Of a stretch of DNA of 64,000 nt, positions 16,303-24,850 are shown one piece after another. The translations under genes were made by a program, and so were the position numbers. The first letter of the stretch is position 1, and each line of letters begins with the position of its first letter. Source of the DNA: Bacteroidales bacterium (GTDB taxonomy: Bacteria; Bacteroidota; Bacteroidia; Bacteroidales; UBA7960); contig PWJZ01000131.1 in NCBI GenBank assembly GCA_003559855.1, positions 1 through 64,000 of the forward strand, read 5' to 3'. Below the pieces are notes generated by a model. The model was not told where the DNA came from. It saw only the letters and a list, made by a program, of their open reading frames with translations, and did no database searches.

Positions 16303-16812
16303 ATGAATCCTAGAGTCAGTATCATAATGGGAAGCACATCCGACTGGAAAGTGATGGAGCAGGCAGCAAAATTATTGGATGAGATAGAAATTCCATTTGA
16401 GATTAATGCCTTATCGGCACACAGGACTCCCGAAAGGGTTATGGAATTTACTGAAAATGCTCATAACAGGGGGGTTCAGGTTATCATTGCCGGTGCAGGA
16501 GCTGCCGCCCACCTGCCGGGCGTGATTGCCGCCGGAACGCACCTGCCGGTAATCGGAGTACCGGTGAAATCCTCAAATTCATTGGACGGGTGGGACTCCA
16601 TATTGTCAATATTGCAGATGCCAGCCGGAATACCTGTAGCTACCGTTGCCCTTGATAATGCGCGTAATGCTGCTATCCTTGCAATGCAAATACTATCAAT
16701 CGGAGATGAAAATATCAGGCATAAATTACTACAGTTTAAAAAAGAGCTTAAAAAGAAAGTTGTCCAGGCAAACGATGATCTGAAAGAAGTTAAATTCAGA
16801 TTTAGAGTGTAA
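16303..16812 (+). CDS. purE: N5-carboxyaminoimidazole ribonucleotide mutase
   Basis: PurE, 169 residues, class I. It converts N5-CAIR to CAIR in purine synthesis. The family motifs IMGSTSDW near the N-terminus, SAHRTPE (about 41-47), IAGAGAAAHLPGVIAAGTHLPVIGVP and GWDSILSILQMPAGIPVATVAL are all intact. A -7-type box TATTTTTG (16264-16271) lies 31 bases before the ATG with no clear -33 TTTG, so it may have its own promoter. PurK is not in the window. PurH lies about 21 kb away, so the purine genes are scattered. Confidence 0.97.
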   Translation: MNPRVSIIMGSTSDWKVMEQAAKLLDEIEIPFEINALSAHRTPERVMEFTENAHNRGVQVIIAGAGAAAHLPGVIAAGTHLPVIGVPVKSSNSLDGWDSILSILQMPAGIPVATVALDNARNAAILAMQILSIGDENIRHKLLQFKKELKKKVVQANDDLKEVKFRFRV

Positions 16813-16842
16813 CTCTGATAAACCCGGCACTTATTTTAATTC

Positions 16843-16872
16843 TTTGAAATTTATTAAAAGTTTGTAGCTTTG
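16843..16872 (+). promoter_or_regulatory. Bacteroidetes-type promoter upstream of arcC
   Basis: TTTG (16843-16846), an 18-base spacer and TAGCTTTG (16865-16872) match the phylum's -33/-7 consensus TTTG...TAnnTTTG. Transcription would start near 16879, leaving a leader of about 120 bases before the carbamate kinase ATG. Confidence 0.5.
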
Positions 16873-16997
16873 TACTTCTTGATTTGACCAACAATTACTT
16901 TATTATTATTTAAAAGCGGATATTTATCATTTTTTCCGGGGAAATGTTTTTTTGAGAAAAATATGTTTTAATTAAATATCCTTTTAATTTAATTGAT

Positions 16998-17939
16998 ATG
17001 AAAAAGTTATCAGTAATTGCTTTTGGCGGAAACGCATTGTTAAAAAATGGTCAGGCGGGCACCATAGATGAGCAGGAGCAGAATGTTTATGATACGTGTC
17101 ATTACCTTGTTGGTCTTATTAAACTAGGATATGACATTGTTATAAGTCATGGAAACGGCCCTCAGGTTGGAAACATTTTATTACAGCATGAAGCAGGGAA
17201 GCGTCTTTACGGCTTGCCAAAGCAACCAATTGATTTTTGTGTGGCTGAAACGCAGGGTTCTATAGGTTTTATGATTGAACAGCAATTAAGCAATGTTTTG
17301 GCTGAACATGGTATAAAGCGAAACATAGTAACTCTTGTAACCCAGGTTATAGTTGTTAAGGAAGATAAGGCTTTCAGGGATCCCACCAAGCCTGTAGGTC
17401 CGTTTTACTCAAAAGAAGAAGCTGATGAGCTTTCCGGGGATAACGGATGGATATTTCATGAAGATCCCCGCAAACGCGGCTGGCGAAGGGTTGTAGCGTC
17501 TCCCGAACCTGTTGACATTCCTAACTGGAATGCGGTTGAAAAGCTGGTACGCGAAGGAAACATTGTAATTACCGTGGGAGGAGGCGGAATACCGGCATAT
17601 ATTGATGATAAAGGTAAAATAGTCGGTATCGACGCGGTTATAGACAAAGACCTGGCTTCTTCGCTCCTAGCATCTAAGATCAAAGCCGATGAATTTTTTA
17701 TTTTGACCGATATATCCAATGTATACATCAATTTTCATAAACCCGGCGAGAAAAAGCTTGATAAAGTTACTATTGAGCAAATAAAAAAATATCTTGACCA
17801 GGGTCATTTTGCCGAAGGAAGCATGGCACCTAAAGTACGAGCATGCATAAGGTTTATTGAAAACAGCGGCAATGAGGCTATCATTACAAAAGCTTCGCAA
17901 ATTGGCAATAAAAGTGCAGGAACTATTATAACTAAATAA
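16998..17939 (+). CDS. arcC: Carbamate kinase
   Basis: A 313-residue carbamate kinase. It makes ATP and carbamate (or ammonia and CO2) from carbamoyl phosphate and ADP, the last step of arginine or purine/agmatine fermentation. Visible family features are AFGGNALLKNG (8-18), ISHGNGPQVGN (47-57), VTVGGGGIPAY near 193 and DKDLASSLLASKI near 214. KVTIEQIKKYLDQGHFAEGSMAPKVRA is the C-terminal nucleotide-site segment. It stands alone: no arginine deiminase or ornithine carbamoyltransferase gene adjoins it, so which pathway supplies carbamoyl phosphate is open. Confidence 0.96.
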   Translation: MKKLSVIAFGGNALLKNGQAGTIDEQEQNVYDTCHYLVGLIKLGYDIVISHGNGPQVGNILLQHEAGKRLYGLPKQPIDFCVAETQGSIGFMIEQQLSNVLAEHGIKRNIVTLVTQVIVVKEDKAFRDPTKPVGPFYSKEEADELSGDNGWIFHEDPRKRGWRRVVASPEPVDIPNWNAVEKLVREGNIVITVGGGGIPAYIDDKGKIVGIDAVIDKDLASSLLASKIKADEFFILTDISNVYINFHKPGEKKLDKVTIEQIKKYLDQGHFAEGSMAPKVRACIRFIENSGNEAIITKASQIGNKSAGTIITK

Positions 17940-18060
17940 ACAGCCGTCGGCAATTATTTCCCATAAACCCGCACAACAAGGCAAAAGCGGCAAATCACAA
18001 TGATACATAACTCATAATTGCAGGCATTTATGTAAGAGATCCCATAATAAAAACTTGCAC

Positions 18061-18396
18061 TCACCTCCGAACCTTATTCTCTATAAACACTATCACATGA
18101 ACCTGTTCCTCCGGATAGGCTTCAGGATCAACCTTTTGTACAACAGCTTTAAAGATATCATAACCGGCATTGAGCACCTTGCTTACTGCCCGGTTGCAGG
18201 ACCTGGGAATATACCCAAGCTTGGTATCTTTAATGTATAGCGCAACGGCATATTTATCGTAGTGATTATCAGGCTCGGTAACCATCTGAAGTTCCTTGCC
18301 TATCCTGATCTCATCGAATAACAGCGCCCCTTCATTATAAGTAAATCCGGCAATATGAAAGTGCGCAAAATGCTCTCTCTTTGATTGTTTTTTCAC
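18061..18396 (-). CDS. HIRAN-domain protein
   Basis: A 111-residue protein that is essentially one HIRAN domain: FHIAGFTYNEGALLFDEIRIGKELQMVTEPDNHYDKYAVALYI followed by KLGYIPRSCNRAVSKVLNAG. HIRAN domains in SNF2-type helicases bind 3' ends of single-stranded DNA, and stand-alone bacterial HIRAN proteins have unknown roles. The conserved PDNxYDxxAVAL and LGYIPR segments are intact. The start is a GTG at 18396. It does not adjoin a helicase; recA lies 1.5 kb upstream in the same direction. A DNA-damage role is a guess. Confidence 0.85.
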   Translation of the reverse strand: MKKQSKREHFAHFHIAGFTYNEGALLFDEIRIGKELQMVTEPDNHYDKYAVALYIKDTKLGYIPRSCNRAVSKVLNAGYDIFKAVVQKVDPEAYPEEQVHVIVFIENKVRR

Positions 18397-18558
18397 AATG
18401 CTGAAGTTTTATTTAATGCAAAATTGAAGCAAGGTTGCGACAATCAATGTCGCATTTTATAGAAATCTGAAAATATTGCCCTCCCTGGCGATAAATCATT
18501 GATTACCCTGAAATAATCTCATTTTCCAACATGATAGAAAAAAGTTCACTATTAAAAC

Positions 18559-18710
18559 TCCGGAAATATTGGTTCCAATGGATTTAGCAGATTTAACCTG
18601 TTGGATAACACTTAATTATAATAATTAGCAGATGTGTCAAAAATAATTAATCCAAATGGGGTTAATCTGAGGGTAAATATTTTTCGGAGGGGGCTCAAAC
18701 ATTAAATAAA
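18559..18710. repeat. Dispersed intergenic imperfect inverted repeat, copy B
   Basis: Partner of the repeat at 536-775. The shared order is TCCGGAA, CCTGTTGGATAA, TTAATTATAATAATT, AAAAATAATTAA and AATCTGAGGGTAAA. The arms TTTAACCTGTTGGAT (about 18592) and ATCCAAATGGGGTTAA (18650-18665) are imperfect inverted repeats. It lies in the 454-base gap between the HIRAN gene and the M15 peptidase gene, which has no ORF. Function unknown. Confidence 0.6.
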
Positions 18711-18716
18711 AACAAG

Positions 18717-18800
18717 GTCTTTGACATATCCGTACCGGGATTCATATAAAAAACCTGGATAAGCCAGGATTATAACGGATCAGGTACAACCCGTCAGGAA
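18717..18800 (+). ncRNA. Candidate structured RNA following a boxA-like word
   Basis: GTCTTTGACAT (18717-18727) shares the 10-mer TCTTTGACAT with the DUF1670 leader at 8561. After it, ATCCG (18728-18732) can pair with CGGAT (18776-18780), GTACC (18732-18736) with GGTAC (18783-18787), and CCTGG-ATAAG-CCAGG forms a perfect hairpin (18754-18768). The two outer pairings would give a pseudoknot or alternative folds. No plus-strand gene follows. It may be a small RNA or a decayed leader; low confidence. Confidence 0.3.
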
Positions 18801-18850
18801 CACATATTATCAAAAAAACAAATTTTTACAAACAAACGAAAAGCTCAATA

Positions 18851-19726
18851 TTATAGCATACAGGATGGATCAATTTCTTTAACATAATGATTTATTACAT
18901 CCAATTCTTTTGCTGTTTCACATCCATCAAACCCTTTAATATGGTCATAATCAATAATATTCAGGAATGATTCAAGGTAATTATGAGCAACCGGCAAATA
19001 TGACCAGTGCCATTTTTCTTCTTCGTAACCTCCTCCCCTCTTTTGACCATGGGGTGTATATGGCTGGCAAAAGCCGTAGGATCCGGCATTGTTTTTCAGC
19101 CACAGATACACTTTTTTGCCTTCTCCTGATTTAAAATAGCTGTTCTGCAGGCTGTTTAGATCTACATCCGTACCCCAGTGATGTCGTGATGTGCCCGGCA
19201 TGGCACTGAAACGCAATATCTCTTTCGCTCGTTTTACGGGATTGGTAATATTGGTAGCATAAATATCGCCATGAAGCTTTTGGATTCCGTTCCATTTGTT
19301 TTCCCAGATGCGCTTCTGATTGTCAAAGGTACGTATCGCAGAAATTATTACAAGGTCTATACCATCATTTGCTGCAGCCTCGTGCATTTGCAGAAAAGCC
19401 CTATAAGCTTCTTTATGCATAAACATACCCTCACGCGATGCATAGCGGTTATCTATCAAAACCATATTGTCAGATTTCGACGGGTCAATCTTACCCAGCA
19501 GATACTTTTTTTCTATTTCCTGCATATCGTTCATAGCGATTTGTTTTGCCGGATGCTCGCAGGTATTGTATTTTTCAGCGGTTCGTTCGACGGCGGGAGG
19601 TTTGTAAATAGTCCTTCGTGAAGCCCTTCGAGCACGTGACAACACCAAAATTAAGGCAAGTGTAATTACAAGTATCAATACCCAGTAATTGATCTTGTTC
19701 TTTGATTTTTTTTCTCTTTTATTCAT
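18851..19726 (-). CDS. M15 (VanY-type) D-alanyl-D-alanine carboxypeptidase
   Basis: A 291-residue membrane-anchored peptidase of the M15B (VanY) family. A basic N-terminus and one hydrophobic segment (about 13-27, WVLILVITLALILVL) form a signal anchor, so the catalytic domain is periplasmic. The zinc ligands are in SRHHWGTDVDL (His, Asp) and KWHWSYLP (second His). SAIRTFDNQKRIW is the usual substrate-binding start of the domain. It would trim peptidoglycan stem peptides. The family is larger than vancomycin resistance: no van genes are nearby, so a general wall-recycling role is likelier. Confidence 0.9.
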   Translation of the reverse strand: MNKREKKSKNKINYWVLILVITLALILVLSRARRASRRTIYKPPAVERTAEKYNTCEHPAKQIAMNDMQEIEKKYLLGKIDPSKSDNMVLIDNRYASREGMFMHKEAYRAFLQMHEAAANDGIDLVIISAIRTFDNQKRIWENKWNGIQKLHGDIYATNITNPVKRAKEILRFSAMPGTSRHHWGTDVDLNSLQNSYFKSGEGKKVYLWLKNNAGSYGFCQPYTPHGQKRGGGYEEEKWHWSYLPVAHNYLESFLNIIDYDHIKGFDGCETAKELDVINHYVKEIDPSCML

Positions 19727-19894
19727 AGTTGCCTGCTGCAGATTACTGATCGTTTATTGCTTGTTATTCAACCAATCACCCCAATAACCTTCACCTGTAT
19801 TTTTCACATCAACACACCTTTTTTGAATTCAACAGTCCCGCTATTTCCTGCCAAATCAAACTTTTCTGTCATTCCCCCTCTCAAATGCCGCTCT

Positions 19895-20905
19895 TTATCC
19901 TTTAAGCGCTTCTCTTACTTTTTCCTCCAGTTCTTCCAATAGCTCATGGTTATCGTTAAGCAATTCTTTCACGGCATCTCTGCCTTGCCCGAGCTTCGTA
20001 TTTCCATAGCTGAACCATGAGCCGCTTTTTTTCACGATATCATGATCGGCGGCCAAATCCAGAACTTCACCTGTTCTTGATATTCCTTCTCCATAAATGA
20101 TATCGAATTCGGCTTGCCGGAAAGGAGGGGCAACTTTATTTTTGACCACTTTCACACGTGCCCTGTTGCCTACTACCTTATCACCTTCTTTTATCTGACT
20201 CAGCCTCCTGATGTCAAGTCTTACCGTTGAATAAAACTTAAGAGCATTACCACCTGTTGTTGTTTCGGGGTTTCCAAACATGACACCTATCTTTTCTCTG
20301 AGTTGATTAATAAAAATGCAGCAACTGTTGGTTTTATGTATTGTACCTGCCAGTTTTCGCAGCGCCTGCGACATAAGTCGTGCTTGCAATCCCATTTTTG
20401 AATCGCCCATTTCTCCCTCTATTTCACTGCGCGGGGTCAATGCTGCTACAGAATCAATAACAATTATATCTATAGCTCCTGACCTGATTAGGTTTTCGGT
20501 GATCTCCAGTGCTTGCTCACCGTTATCTGGCTGACTGACCAAAAGATTTTCAATATCAACGCCAAGATTACGTGCATAGGAGCTGTCAAAAGCATGTTCG
20601 GCATCAATAAAAGCAGCAATACCACCCCGCTTCTGGGCCTGGGCAATTGCATGTATTGCAAGTGTGGTCTTACCGGAAGCCTCCGGACCATATATCTCGA
20701 TTATTCTTCCGCGGGGAAAACCGCCCGTACCCAAAGCATAATCCAATGCTATCGAACCGGACGGAATGCTTTCAACCGAAACAACAGCCGAATCTCCAAG
20801 CTTCATGATCGCACCCTTGCCATATGACTTCTCGATCTTATCCAAAGTCAACTTGAGAACTTTCTGCTTCTCGGAATTCTCATTTACGGCTTTTTCTTTA
20901 CTCAT
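19895..20905 (-). CDS. recA: Recombinase RecA
   Basis: RecA, 336 residues, drives homologous strand exchange and the SOS response. The Walker A motif is GPEASGKTT (73-81), Walker B lies in [10 protein letters not shown], and the L2 loop region has [17 protein letters not shown]. The N-terminal oligomerisation helix [20 protein letters not shown] is normal and the acidic C-terminus is short. A box complementary to TATTTTTG lies at 20952-20959, about 50 bases upstream of the ATG. No LexA-type operator that I can recognise is present. The bcp gene and its terminator lie upstream. Confidence 0.98.
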   Translation of the reverse strand: MSKEKAVNENSEKQKVLKLTLDKIEKSYGKGAIMKLGDSAVVSVESIPSGSIALDYALGTGGFPRGRIIEIYGPEASGKTTLAIHAIAQAQKRGGIAAFIDAEHAFDSSYARNLGVDIENLLVSQPDNGEQALEITENLIRSGAIDIIVIDSVAALTPRSEIEGEMGDSKMGLQARLMSQALRKLAGTIHKTNSCCIFINQLREKIGVMFGNPETTTGGNALKFYSTVRLDIRRLSQIKEGDKVVGNRARVKVVKNKVAPPFRQAEFDIIYGEGISRTGEVLDLAADHDIVKKSGSWFSYGNTKLGQGRDAVKELLNDNHELLEELEEKVREALKG

Positions 20906-20984
20906 AAAAATTCAGTTAAGGTTATACGATAAAATTAAAAGATTTATTCTTCAAAAATACCATATATTTATTTTGCACCCTAAA

Positions 20985-21021
20985 TAAAAATAAAAAAGTT
21001 GCCGACAATTTCCGGCAACTT
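20985..21021 (-). terminator. Intrinsic terminator downstream of bcp
   Basis: AAGTTGCCG (20996-21004) pairs perfectly with CGGCAACTT (21013-21021). On the minus strand the hairpin is followed by a T-rich stretch (AACTTTTTTATTTTTATTT). It lies 136 bases after the bcp stop and before recA. Confidence 0.8.
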
Positions 21022-21156
21022 ATCAAGATTATTTATACCTACGTAGGATAACAAGTAAAAGCTTCTCGTAATCGTTACCTGTCGCAGTTAATATTTACAA
21101 ACGTCTCTACAGTGAAAAATTACAGAACCGTTAACAAAGCCTGTGTCCTGACAGTA

Positions 21157-21612
21157 TTAATTCTTATCTGCCAATATCTGGCTTGTATGCTCTTTTGTAT
21201 CAACCTTTTCCACAACTTCAGCAATAAATCCGTTTTCATCGATAACAAAAGTTGTACGATGAATTCCGTCTTTTGCTCTTCCTTTTTTAATACCCCATAC
21301 CCCATATGCTTTAAGAATTTCATTGCCTGTATCGGCAATAAGAGGAAAAGGCAGATTATTCTTTTCTATGAATTTCTTATGCGATTTGTCGCTGTCGGCA
21401 CTTACACCCACTACTGCATACCCTTTATTTAACAGCAAATCATAATTATCACGCAAATTACACGCCTGTGCCGTGCAACCAGGTGTACTGTCTTTCGGAT
21501 AAAAATAAAGAACAAGTTTTTTGCCTTTAAAATCATCCAATGAGATCTGTTCGCCATCCTGGTTATTTCCTTTAAAAGCGGGAGCTTTATCTCCAGTTTT
21601 TAAGTGTGTCAT
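21157..21612 (-). CDS. bcp: Thiol peroxidase of the BCP/PrxQ family
   Basis: A 151-residue peroxiredoxin of the BCP (PrxQ) group, which reduces H2O2 and alkyl hydroperoxides with thioredoxin as reductant. The peroxidatic Cys is C46 in DSTPGCTAQACNL and the resolving Cys C51, the atypical 2-Cys arrangement within one helix. The PxxxT(x)xC core is intact. It is cytoplasmic. The nth gene is upstream on the same strand and separated by about 230 bases, and a strong terminator follows it. Confidence 0.96.
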   Translation of the reverse strand: MTHLKTGDKAPAFKGNNQDGEQISLDDFKGKKLVLYFYPKDSTPGCTAQACNLRDNYDLLLNKGYAVVGVSADSDKSHKKFIEKNNLPFPLIADTGNEILKAYGVWGIKKGRAKDGIHRTTFVIDENGFIAEVVEKVDTKEHTSQILADKN

Positions 21613-21846
21613 AAAAAAATGATTTTAAAGTTAACAAAGATGAATAATACAAAAACCAAACAACAAGAGAATTAAAATGTTCATTTTTTATCACCGACAA
21701 TTATTCATGACAGATCAGTTTCAGGGGGTATATACTGCAACGAACCGGTACACTGAAATGGCAGCACAGACTTCCAATCAAAATATTAAAACTGATTCAC
21801 TATAAAAGGCAAACGACTTCAACTGCTGAAGAAAAAGCCACAAAGC

Positions 21847-22518
21847 CTATCTCTTCGTTATATTTTTCTGATAATATCTGCAAACCCGCTGAATACTGCA
21901 TTCATTACAATTCGGGTTTCTTGCCTTACAAATATATCGTCCGTGTAGTATAAGCCATTGATGTGCAATCGGCCGTTTTTTTTTCGGAATGTATTTTAAG
22001 AGTTGATTTTCGGCATCCAGGGGTGTTTTTGCATCGGTAGTCAATCCAATACGGGCCGAAACCCTGAAAACATGAGTATCAACAGCAAGAACAGGTTTAT
22101 TATAAATAACTGAAGCTACTACATTTGCAGTTTTTCTGCCAACACCGGGAAGTTTCATCAAATCTTTGGTATCTTCCGGAACAATTCCGTTGAATTCTTC
22201 CTGAACCATTTTTGCCATACCAATAAGATTACGTGTTTTTCTGTTTGGGTATGAACAACTTTTTATTACTTCATATACATCCTTTTCTTTGGCATTGGCA
22301 AGACAGCTCATATCGGAAAACTTTTCAAAAAAAACCGGTGTTATAATATTTACGCGATTATCGGTACATTGGGCAGATAACATTACTGCAACTACCAATT
22401 CATAAGGCGTGGTGTATCTCAGTTCGGTTCCGGCATTTGGATTATTATGGTAAAAATAATCAATGACAAAATCAAATCTGGCTTTTTTGGTTATTCGCTT
22501 TGTTTTATAGATATCCAT
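21847..22518 (-). CDS. nth: Endonuclease III
   Basis: A 223-residue DNA glycosylase/AP lyase that removes oxidised pyrimidines. The helix-hairpin-helix LMKLPGVGRKTANVV carries the catalytic Lys, and the catalytic Asp is in AVDTHVFRVSARIGL. The [4Fe-4S] ligands CKARNPNCNECSIQRVC have the exact C-x6-C-x2-C-x5-C spacing near the C-terminus. The M29-type aminopeptidase gene ends 14 bases upstream of its ATG, so the two form an operon. Confidence 0.97.
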   Translation of the reverse strand: MDIYKTKRITKKARFDFVIDYFYHNNPNAGTELRYTTPYELVVAVMLSAQCTDNRVNIITPVFFEKFSDMSCLANAKEKDVYEVIKSCSYPNRKTRNLIGMAKMVQEEFNGIVPEDTKDLMKLPGVGRKTANVVASVIYNKPVLAVDTHVFRVSARIGLTTDAKTPLDAENQLLKYIPKKKRPIAHQWLILHGRYICKARNPNCNECSIQRVCRYYQKNITKR

Positions 22519-22532
22519 GACAATAAAAATAA

Positions 22533-23510
22533 TCAGAATTCAAAGCCAATCATCTTGCCTTTTTTCATAATCAGCTCATCATCAAAATAAACATCAGGTT
22601 CTTTGACGAGCCCGTCAAGATGGCTGCTTACCGATATTCTGCCACCCATGGTAAGGTTGTTTCCGAAAGCAATGTGTATAGTTCCAAAAACTTTTTCATC
22701 TTCCAGTATCTGACCTGACAATTTAGCCTTATAATTTGTTCCAATGCCAAATTCAGCAACAGCCCTGGCATCACGACCCGGCTTTTCCAATAGCTTTTTC
22801 AATTTTTCCGCTTCTTCATCTCCTTCAATTTTTTCCGCATATCCATCAACAACTTCAATAAAGACCGGATTTTTCAAAAGCCCTATTCCTGCCATAGAGC
22901 CATCAACCACAATCCTCCCGTACGACTTATCCTCCCACGGTGCAAGGAATACTTCACCGGAGGGAAGATTACCACTTTCACCTTTTTTTCTCAACACACC
23001 CCTGCTCGGGATTATCTTTCTGCCTTTAACCGGCATTGTTATATCTGTGCCTTTTTCAGTTACTACCCTTATAGTATCAACCGTTTTAAGCTTTTCAGCT
23101 ATAAAATCGGTAAGCTTAATTATCCTTTCATAATCCGCATTAAGGCATCTTGACATGATATCTGCATTTATACCGGGCATAGTACCTATTCTCACTCCTT
23201 CTTTGGCTGCATTACGCCTTGCATCGGTATGAGTTAAAGACTTGGCTGTCGGGCATACCACCACATCAACCATTTTCATCAGTTTTCCAACCGCTTCCGG
23301 TGGTTCCTCACCATTTATATCGCGCGATCTCATTTCAAGAAGTAAAGACTCTTTGCATAACTCCTTGCCTGCAATGTGCAACGACTTACCTATCTCGCGC
23401 TTTATCTCGTCAGTTATTATCAATAAAGTTTCATCACTTCTCAATCCCATACAATCGCGCAAAGCTATTATTGACGCATCCATCAATTCTTTCCGGTCTT
23501 CTGTATGCAT
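22533..23510 (-). CDS. M29-like aminopeptidase
   Basis: A 325-residue protein resembling leucyl aminopeptidases of the thermophilic M29 type and related bacterial proteins. The visible conserved region is the metal site: GTDITMPVKGRK, SGNLPSGEVFLAPWED (Pro-Ser-Gly-Glu), AEFGIGTN and GTIHIAFGNN, with the C-terminal SSHLDGLVKEPDVYFD. These Glu, His and Asp residues would bind the metal pair. Function is inferred as cytoplasmic peptide degradation. The track's start (23519) is a TTG; the ATG at 23510 is preferred. It is probably co-transcribed with nth downstream. Confidence 0.8.
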   Translation of the reverse strand: MHTEDRKELMDASIIALRDCMGLRSDETLLIITDEIKREIGKSLHIAGKELCKESLLLEMRSRDINGEEPPEAVGKLMKMVDVVVCPTAKSLTHTDARRNAAKEGVRIGTMPGINADIMSRCLNADYERIIKLTDFIAEKLKTVDTIRVVTEKGTDITMPVKGRKIIPSRGVLRKKGESGNLPSGEVFLAPWEDKSYGRIVVDGSMAGIGLLKNPVFIEVVDGYAEKIEGDEEAEKLKKLLEKPGRDARAVAEFGIGTNYKAKLSGQILEDEKVFGTIHIAFGNNLTMGGRISVSSHLDGLVKEPDVYFDDELIMKKGKMIGFEF

Positions 23511-23839
23511 AATTTTCAAAATTTACAATCAATAAAATAAAACAATAAAACTTCTTATTCAACAATATTACAAAAAATTTAATACCAAAATATATATTTT
23601 GATCTATTTAAGAACGGTAAAAAAAACGTTTCCTGACAGAAGCTGTTTTATGTTTAACAGAACACAAAAATATTTTTAAAGATTAATTGTATATTAATTT
23701 ATTTAAGTAATTTTATTCCTCGTTTTAATTTTCCAATATCGATTATTTTAATTTTCTCAAGATGTAAATTACTGACAAAAACAATGAAATCTATTTTAAC
23801 CAACATTCACAAAAGATAATTAATAATAATATTTACGGA

Positions 23840-23872
23840 TAACGGATGAAGCACATTTCATTTAATCCGTTA
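23840..23872. other. Hairpin in the gap before the membrane-protein gene
   Basis: TAACGGAT (23840-23847) pairs exactly with ATCCGTTA (23865-23872). The 449-base gap between the M29 gene and the membrane-protein gene is otherwise AT-rich and shows no ORF, promoter or repeat that I can support. Confidence 0.3.
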
Positions 23873-23959
23873 ACCTTTGCAATAATATCAGAATTAATAA
23901 CGCTAGCATTAACTAATGTATATTGTTATAAATCAGAATTTTAATTGCAATTTATTCAG

Positions 23960-24829
23960 ATGAAACTATCACATATATCATCATTACGTTTTCTGGTAGT
24001 ATTTGCGACTTATTTTTTAAGCAGTCTTATCGCTGAAAATCTGTTTCCCTTCAATATTTATACATATGAAGGTGTGAATCATTTGTTTTTTTATGTTATT
24101 TATATCATATGCATCCTGATAAAAACTTTTCTACTGGTTTGGCTTATCAACACTATTAATCAAAACAGGATAAAACTAATAGTTACGGTCATTTTTATAA
24201 TGTACGGGTTACAAACCTTTGTTATTTTAACAGAGATATGGTACTTCAAGGATGTTTATAATTTTGGCGCCTCCGATATAAAGGTTTTTATTTTACAAAA
24301 CTTATTTACTTTACTAATAACTGTTCCGGTTGCGGTTTGGATTTACGGGCTTTATGACAGGGATGTATTGCCGGGGAAAAAAATTACTTTTTCATTAAAA
24401 TGGATATGGTTGTCGCTAATATACATCCTGATATACTTTGTTTTCAGATATACTATAATAAGAATTTCAGATACGGTAAGAGGTTTTTACTGGGAAGAGA
24501 GTGAAATTTTAAATTTGTTTGAATTTATAAAAATAAACCTGGAATCATACAGGGGTATTGTCTTTTTTCAGGCTACCCGCGGATTTTTATATATAGTTTT
24601 TTCATCCCCTGTAATTTATTGGTACAGGGGAAAGGAAAAGAACAAGCTGATACTTTTGATATTGCTGATGGGGTTTCTTCCTTCATTACAGCTTCTTGAA
24701 CCAAACCCGCTGATGAATTATTATATGGTCAGGCTTTCACTATTTTTAGGAATTGTACTTTCAAATACAATATATGCGGGAGTGATATACTTTTTACTTT
24801 CGAAATTTTCAGTATCAAATCAACGCTGA
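23960..24829 (+). CDS. Polytopic membrane protein, unknown function
   Basis: I do not recognise this 289-residue protein. It has about eight hydrophobic segments, for example FFYVIYIICILIKTFLLVWL, LIVTVIFIMYGLQTFVIL, WIWLSLIYILIYFVF and the C-terminal LSLFLGIVLSNTIYAGVIYF. Between them are a few charged loops, including DRDVLPGKK and EEESEI-type acidic segments. No catalytic or transport signature is visible. The ATG at 23960 is preferred to the TTG at 23945. It stands alone on the plus strand between two minus-strand groups and converges with the DUF6048 gene (21-base gap). Probably a lineage-specific inner-membrane protein. Confidence 0.6.
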   Translation: MKLSHISSLRFLVVFATYFLSSLIAENLFPFNIYTYEGVNHLFFYVIYIICILIKTFLLVWLINTINQNRIKLIVTVIFIMYGLQTFVILTEIWYFKDVYNFGASDIKVFILQNLFTLLITVPVAVWIYGLYDRDVLPGKKITFSLKWIWLSLIYILIYFVFRYTIIRISDTVRGFYWEESEILNLFEFIKINLESYRGIVFFQATRGFLYIVFSSPVIYWYRGKEKNKLILLILLMGFLPSLQLLEPNPLMNYYMVRLSLFLGIVLSNTIYAGVIYFLLSKFSVSNQR

Positions 24830-24850
24830 AAACATTTCAAATTCAATACT

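Noticed and set aside
18851-19726. M15 peptidase as a vancomycin-resistance vanY gene
   Set aside because: No vanA/H/X/R/S genes are present; the family is broad and the neighbours are core genes.
20992-21021. Palindrome as a LexA/SOS operator of recA
   Set aside because: It is followed by a T-rich stretch on the minus strand and lies after bcp, so it is an intrinsic terminator.
21112-21432. Plus-strand ORF of 106 residues opposite bcp
   Set aside because: It is the antisense shadow of the bcp gene, whose catalytic motif is intact.
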